From NCBI GenBank assembly GCA_018816605.1, contig JAHIVS010000305.1:1-8737 (forward strand): a stretch of DNA of 8,737 nucleotides, in the 5' to 3' direction. The stretch's first letter is position 1. Every line of letters begins with the position of its first letter. Both the position numbers and the translations under genes were made by a program. The stretch comes from Pseudomonadota bacterium. GTDB lineage: Bacteria; Desulfobacterota; Desulfobacteria; Desulfobacterales; Desulfobacteraceae. Shown here piece by piece: positions 6,332 through 8,737 of this stretch. The notes below the pieces were generated by a model, which saw only the letters and a program-made list of their open reading frames with translations, was not told the DNA's origin and made no database searches.

Positions 6332-7111
6332 TTAGGCCATTCCACCTCCGTCCACCAGAAGGGAGGTGCCGGAAATCCAGGCGGACATGCCCGACACCAG
6401 GAAGAGTACGGATTTTGCAATGTCATCCGGGGTTCCCATTCTTCCCAGGGGCCTGGCAGAGGCCTCCTTTAGAAACGCGGTTTCATCTGCTCCCAGCTGC
6501 CTGGCTTCCGAGCGGAGAAGTTCTGTGTCCGTGTCGCCGGGGCAGACGCAATTGACCCGGATATTGTATTTTCCGTAGTCAATGGCCATTGCCCGGGTGA
6601 GGTTCAGCACCCCTGCCTTGGCCGCGCAATAGGCGGCAGCATTATCCCCTCCCTTAAGGCTCCAGCCGGATCCGGTATTGACAATGGCTCCGCCTTTTTC
6701 CTTCATCAGGGGAATGAGATGCTTTGACAGCAGATAGGCCCCCTTCAGGCTGACATCAATGACGGCATTCCATTCCGGCTCTGAAAGGTCTGTCACGCTT
6801 TTCCGGACAATCACGCCCGCATTGTTGAACAGAATATCCAGGTGAGGACCCGTCGATGAAAGGGTCTGGGCAATTTTGATGCAGTCTGACTCGCAGGTTA
6901 CATCACAGGCCATAAATCTGGCCTTTAATCCTTGTTTGCGTATCTGGGCCGCTGTCGCTTCTCCTTGGTCCCTGGAAATGTCCAAGATTACCACATCTGC
7001 CCCCATTCTGGCAAGCAATTGGGCCGTTGAAGCACCGATTCCAGCCGACCCTCCGGTTATGACCGCCCGTTTTCCTTCCAGGCACAGCAGTTCTTTAATT
7101 AAATTGTCCAT
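6332..7111 (-). CDS. Short-chain dehydrogenase/reductase (SDR, classical type)
   Basis: A 259-residue NAD(P)-dependent oxidoreductase. Three in-frame starts exist (7189, 7138, 7111). ATG 7111 is chosen for its AGGGA eight bases upstream and because it gives normal SDR length, and because the promoter proposed at 7160-7189 excludes the longest form. Motifs: TGGSAGIG (19-26) for cofactor, Asp44 at the end of strand 2 (VVILDIS), suggesting NAD(H) preference, NNAG (96-99), catalytic Ser148, Tyr161 and Lys165 (YCAAK), PGDTDT (191-196), and C-terminal ISGTSLLVDGGG. Substrate cannot be read from sequence; relatives act on sugars, sugar acids, 3-oxoacyl and secondary alcohol substrates. It is probably the first gene of a minus-strand unit with the downstream hydrolase. 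Confidence 0.93.
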   Translation of the reverse strand: MDNLIKELLCLEGKRAVITGGSAGIGASTAQLLARMGADVVILDISRDQGEATAAQIRKQGLKARFMACDVTCESDCIKIAQTLSSTGPHLDILFNNAGVIVRKSVTDLSEPEWNAVIDVSLKGAYLLSKHLIPLMKEKGGAIVNTGSGWSLKGGDNAAAYCAAKAGVLNLTRAMAIDYGKYNIRVNCVCPGDTDTELLRSEARQLGADETAFLKEASARPLGRMGTPDDIAKSVLFLVSGMSAWISGTSLLVDGGGMA

Positions 7112-7159
7112 TTGTCTTATCCCTATGGTTTGGTTCATTCTTATATGACTGAAATCGTG

Positions 7160-7189
7160 AATATAGCAAGAAAGATACCAGAAAGGCAA
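7160..7189 (-). promoter_or_regulatory. Sigma-70-like promoter for the SDR gene
   Basis: On the minus strand TTGCCT (complement of 7184-7189) and TATATT (complement of 7160-7165) are separated by 18 bases. This would start transcription near 7153, giving a leader of about 40 bases to ATG 7111. The sites match the housekeeping consensus in four and five of six positions respectively. Confidence 0.5.
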
Positions 7190-7215
7190 TGTTCTCCTGG
7201 CCTTGGTATATTTTT

Positions 7216-7245
7216 TTATGGAAAAAATATCAAGTCTGGTATAAT
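7216..7245 (+). promoter_or_regulatory. Extended -10 promoter for rsgA
   Basis: A perfect TATAAT at 7240-7245 is preceded by TGG (7237-7239), forming an extended -10 element (TGnTATAAT). The -35 region is weak (TTATGG at 7216-7221, 18-base spacer) and lies in an A/T-rich tract. Transcription starting near 7252 would give an untranslated leader of about 114 bases before the rsgA ATG at 7366. Confidence 0.6.
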
Positions 7246-7365
7246 GCTTAGCTTAAAAGGGAGTTGGAAAAAATAAAGCCCGGTGGCATCCCTGATTCTA
7301 TGGCACTGCAATTTGGTTTGTCATATTCCCGGGAAGTGTCAAACAATACAAGGGGTGTGTCAAAA

Positions 7366-8307
7366 ATGGCAAAAAAAGGTGGTGGAAACGACAGGGGAAA
7401 AAAGTGTCCTTGTCCTGACCCGGAGCAGAAGGGTGTGATCGTGGCCCACCACGGTGTTGCTGTGGAGATTCTGTTTGAATCCGGAGAACGGCAGATGGTT
7501 AAGGTAAAACGGAGTTCAGGCCATGTGGTCGGCGACGATGTGGTCGTGGGCAACGGACTGCTGACCCGACTGGCCCGGAGAACCAGGCTTTGCAGAAAAG
7601 ATTCCCGGGGCAGCATCCGGATTGTCGGCGCCAACCTGGATGTTCTGGGTGTGGTGGTCGCACCGCTGCCCCTGCCCTCCTTCGGGTATGTTGACCAGGC
7701 CATTGTCGCAGCCAGGGAGGCGTCGCTGGTTCCGGTACTGGTGGTCAACAAGTGCGATCGTGGGGATGCAGGCCCCTTTGCTGACGGGCTTGTGGCCTCC
7801 TATGGGAAAATTGTGGATATTTTTTTGGTGAGCGCTGTCACAGGAGAGGGGCTCGATGCCTTGGAAGCTTTTCTGGGCAAGGGGTTCCGCAGTTTTTTCG
7901 TGGGTATAACAGGGGTGGGCAAAAGCAGCCTGCTCAATGCCATTTGTCCGGCACTGGACCTTCGGGTGGGGGAGCTCTATACCGCAGGCTCCAGGGGGTG
8001 CAACACCACCACCGTCTCCACCCTTCATTCGCTTCCGGGCGGCGGGGAACTGGTGGATACCCCGGGATTCAACGAATTCGGCCTGGTGGATGTTTCAGCA
8101 GCGGATCTGGCGGGGTATTTTCCCGGGTTTGAGCAGGCCATGGAAGGCGTCTGCCGTTTCCGGGATTGCAGGCATCGGACAGAACCGGGCTGCCGTGTTG
8201 CAGAACTGGTTCTGTCCGGCGATATTTCAAAAGAACGCTACACCACCTATCTTGAGATCCTCAACCAGCTCGAAGCCGGAGAGGACAGATTCAAAACCCG
8301 GCGCTAG
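7366..8307 (+). CDS. rsgA: Ribosome small-subunit-dependent GTPase RsgA
   Basis: A 313-residue circularly permuted GTPase that acts in late maturation of the 30S ribosomal subunit. The order of motifs is the permuted G4-G1-G2-G3: NKCD (128-131), GITGVGKSS (180-188, P-loop Lys186), NTTT (213-216), DTPG (231-234). The N-terminal 20-90 region fits the OB-fold domain (KGVIVAHHGVAVEILF). The C-terminal zinc finger has Cys263, Cys268, His270 and Cys276 at the exact family spacing. ATG 7366 (upstream AAGGGG) gives a basic N-terminus, MAKKGGGNDRGKK, as in other RsgA proteins; in-frame TTG 7264 and ATG 7300 lack suitable ribosome binding sites. Length lies between B. subtilis and E. coli homologues. 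One oddity is that the residues before TTT read GCN instead of the usual Gly-Arg-His. It is transcribed alone, divergently from the SDR gene. Confidence 0.94.
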   Translation: MAKKGGGNDRGKKCPCPDPEQKGVIVAHHGVAVEILFESGERQMVKVKRSSGHVVGDDVVVGNGLLTRLARRTRLCRKDSRGSIRIVGANLDVLGVVVAPLPLPSFGYVDQAIVAAREASLVPVLVVNKCDRGDAGPFADGLVASYGKIVDIFLVSAVTGEGLDALEAFLGKGFRSFFVGITGVGKSSLLNAICPALDLRVGELYTAGSRGCNTTTVSTLHSLPGGGELVDTPGFNEFGLVDVSAADLAGYFPGFEQAMEGVCRFRDCRHRTEPGCRVAELVLSGDISKERYTTYLEILNQLEAGEDRFKTRR

Positions 8308-8449
8308 GGGTTGGCTTAGACACCCTCCAAACTGCCGTTTCCCTGTAAAAAGTTGACCACCCCTCCGGCTTGGCGGCCAGGCGCTGGTCAAGATCTGCCT
8401 GGGAGGCGACAAAGCCCGGCACCTTTTTTGCCGGGCAATTTTGTATCAT
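8291..8449 (-). CDS. Possible 52-residue small protein downstream of dctM
   Basis: An ATG at 8449 follows the TAG of the TRAP permease gene after only 3 bases and opens a 52-codon frame ending at TGA 8291-8293. It would overlap the 3' end of rsgA by 17 bases, tail to tail. The middle reads like a real soluble peptide (FVASQADLDQRLAAKPEGWS, then TFYRETAVWRV), with third codon positions GC-biased like the neighbouring genes. There is no proper Shine-Dalgarno, so expression would depend on coupling to the permease. The hairpin at 8414-8436 falls inside its first codons, which argues that the area may instead be a terminator. No family is recognised. Confidence 0.38.
   Translation of the reverse strand: MIQNCPAKKVPGFVASQADLDQRLAAKPEGWSTFYRETAVWRVSKPTPSAGF
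8414..8436. terminator. GC-rich hairpin between rsgA and dctM, possible terminator
   Basis: GCCCGGCA (8414-8421) pairs perfectly with TGCCGGGC (8429-8436) around the loop CCTTTTT. On the plus strand it lies about 107 bases after the rsgA stop and is followed by AATTTTG, a poor but usable T tract. On the minus strand it lies 17 bases after the permease stop and is followed by CTTTG. It may end transcription from either side, more plausibly rsgA. Confidence 0.45.
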
Positions 8450-8452
8450 CTT

Positions 8453-8737
8453 CTATTTGCCGTAATAAAATTCAGGCAGCCACAGGGCGATCTGGGGGAA
8501 GATCATGATAAGTGCCAGCCCAAAGCACATGAGCAGTACAAAGGGCACAATGGATTTGTAGATATCCACCAGCGTGATCTCCGGGGGGGCCATGGCCTTC
8601 ATTAAAAACAGATTGTAGCCGAAGGGGGGTGTCATATAGGCAATCTGGCAGGTGACCGTATACAGAACCCCGTACCATATGGGGTTGAACCCCATGCTGA
8701 TGATCAACGGGATATACAAAGGCGCCACAATGACCAG
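8453..8737 (-). CDS. TRAP transporter large permease (DctM), C-terminal part, truncated by window edge
   Basis: The last 94 codons of a TRAP-type large membrane subunit run in from the right window edge. The frame stays open to base 8737, so the GTG at 8728 is internal, not a start. Family signatures are clear: APLYIPLIISMGFNPIWYGV, then TCQIAYMTPPFGYNLFLMK with the conserved TPPFG loop, then ITLVDIYKSIVPFVLLMCFG, and a final transmembrane helix ending in FPQIALWLPEF. DctM is the sodium-coupled channel subunit that, with a small membrane subunit and a periplasmic binding protein, imports carboxylates, sugar acids or similar. Those partner genes would lie outside the window. The substrate cannot be inferred. 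The frame ends at TAG 8453-8455. Confidence 0.93.
   Translation of the reverse strand: MVIVAPLYIPLIISMGFNPIWYGVLYTVTCQIAYMTPPFGYNLFLMKAMAPPEITLVDIYKSIVPFVLLMCFGLALIMIFPQIALWLPEFYYGK

Noticed and set aside
7264..7365. N-terminal extension of RsgA from TTG 7264 or ATG 7300
   Set aside because: AAAAGGGAG abuts the TTG directly with no spacing, ATG 7300 lacks a ribosome binding site, and the extra residues do not resemble the RsgA N-terminus. ATG 7366 has AAGGGG upstream and a typical basic start.

Overview
The window looks like chromosomal DNA from a Gram-negative bacterium. It encodes two putative lipoproteins with lipoboxes, a TRAP-type carboxylate transporter permease and RsgA. The mixture of TRAP/SDR metabolism, an RHS shell protein and a GH108 muramidase would suit an environmental proteobacterium or desulfobacterium, but that placement is only an impression. 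No tRNA, rRNA, CRISPR array, transposase or integrase was seen.

Layout. (1) Bases 1-819, minus strand: the first 273 codons of a secreted RHS/YD-repeat protein (DUF6531-type N-terminal domain), cut by the left window edge. Its 5' side is rich in inverted repeats. (2) Bases 820-1795: nearly 1 kb without a convincing gene. It holds a perfect 24-bp-arm inverted repeat and a minus-strand open stretch that may be a gene remnant. (3) Bases 1796-5277, plus strand: five closely spaced genes encoding a class 3 lipase, a duplicated-domain lipoprotein, a DUF4177-like 61-residue protein, a small cysteine-rich lipoprotein and a GH108 muramidase with a C-terminal peptidoglycan-binding domain. They probably form one transcription unit. 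(4) Bases 5355-7111, minus strand: an SDR oxidoreductase followed by a monoacylglycerol-lipase-like alpha/beta hydrolase. (5) Bases 7112-7365: a divergent promoter region. (6) Bases 7366-8307, plus strand: rsgA, the circularly permuted ribosome-assembly GTPase. (7) Bases 8291-8737, minus strand: the C-terminal end of a TRAP large permease (DctM), followed after 3 nt by a possible 52-codon gene and a GC-rich hairpin.

The most interesting part is the plus-strand block 1796-5277. It puts a phospholipid/lipid-ester hydrolase and a peptidoglycan hydrolase together with two lipoproteins. The larger lipoprotein appears internally duplicated, and the smaller carries what looks like a single copy of the same module. 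This resembles an envelope-targeting effector/protector arrangement, next to an RHS gene, which is a common polymorphic-toxin carrier. That reading is inference: no VgrG, Hcp, PAAR, holin or phage structural gene is in the window. The SDR, hydrolase, rsgA and TRAP genes look like ordinary housekeeping or catabolic genes.
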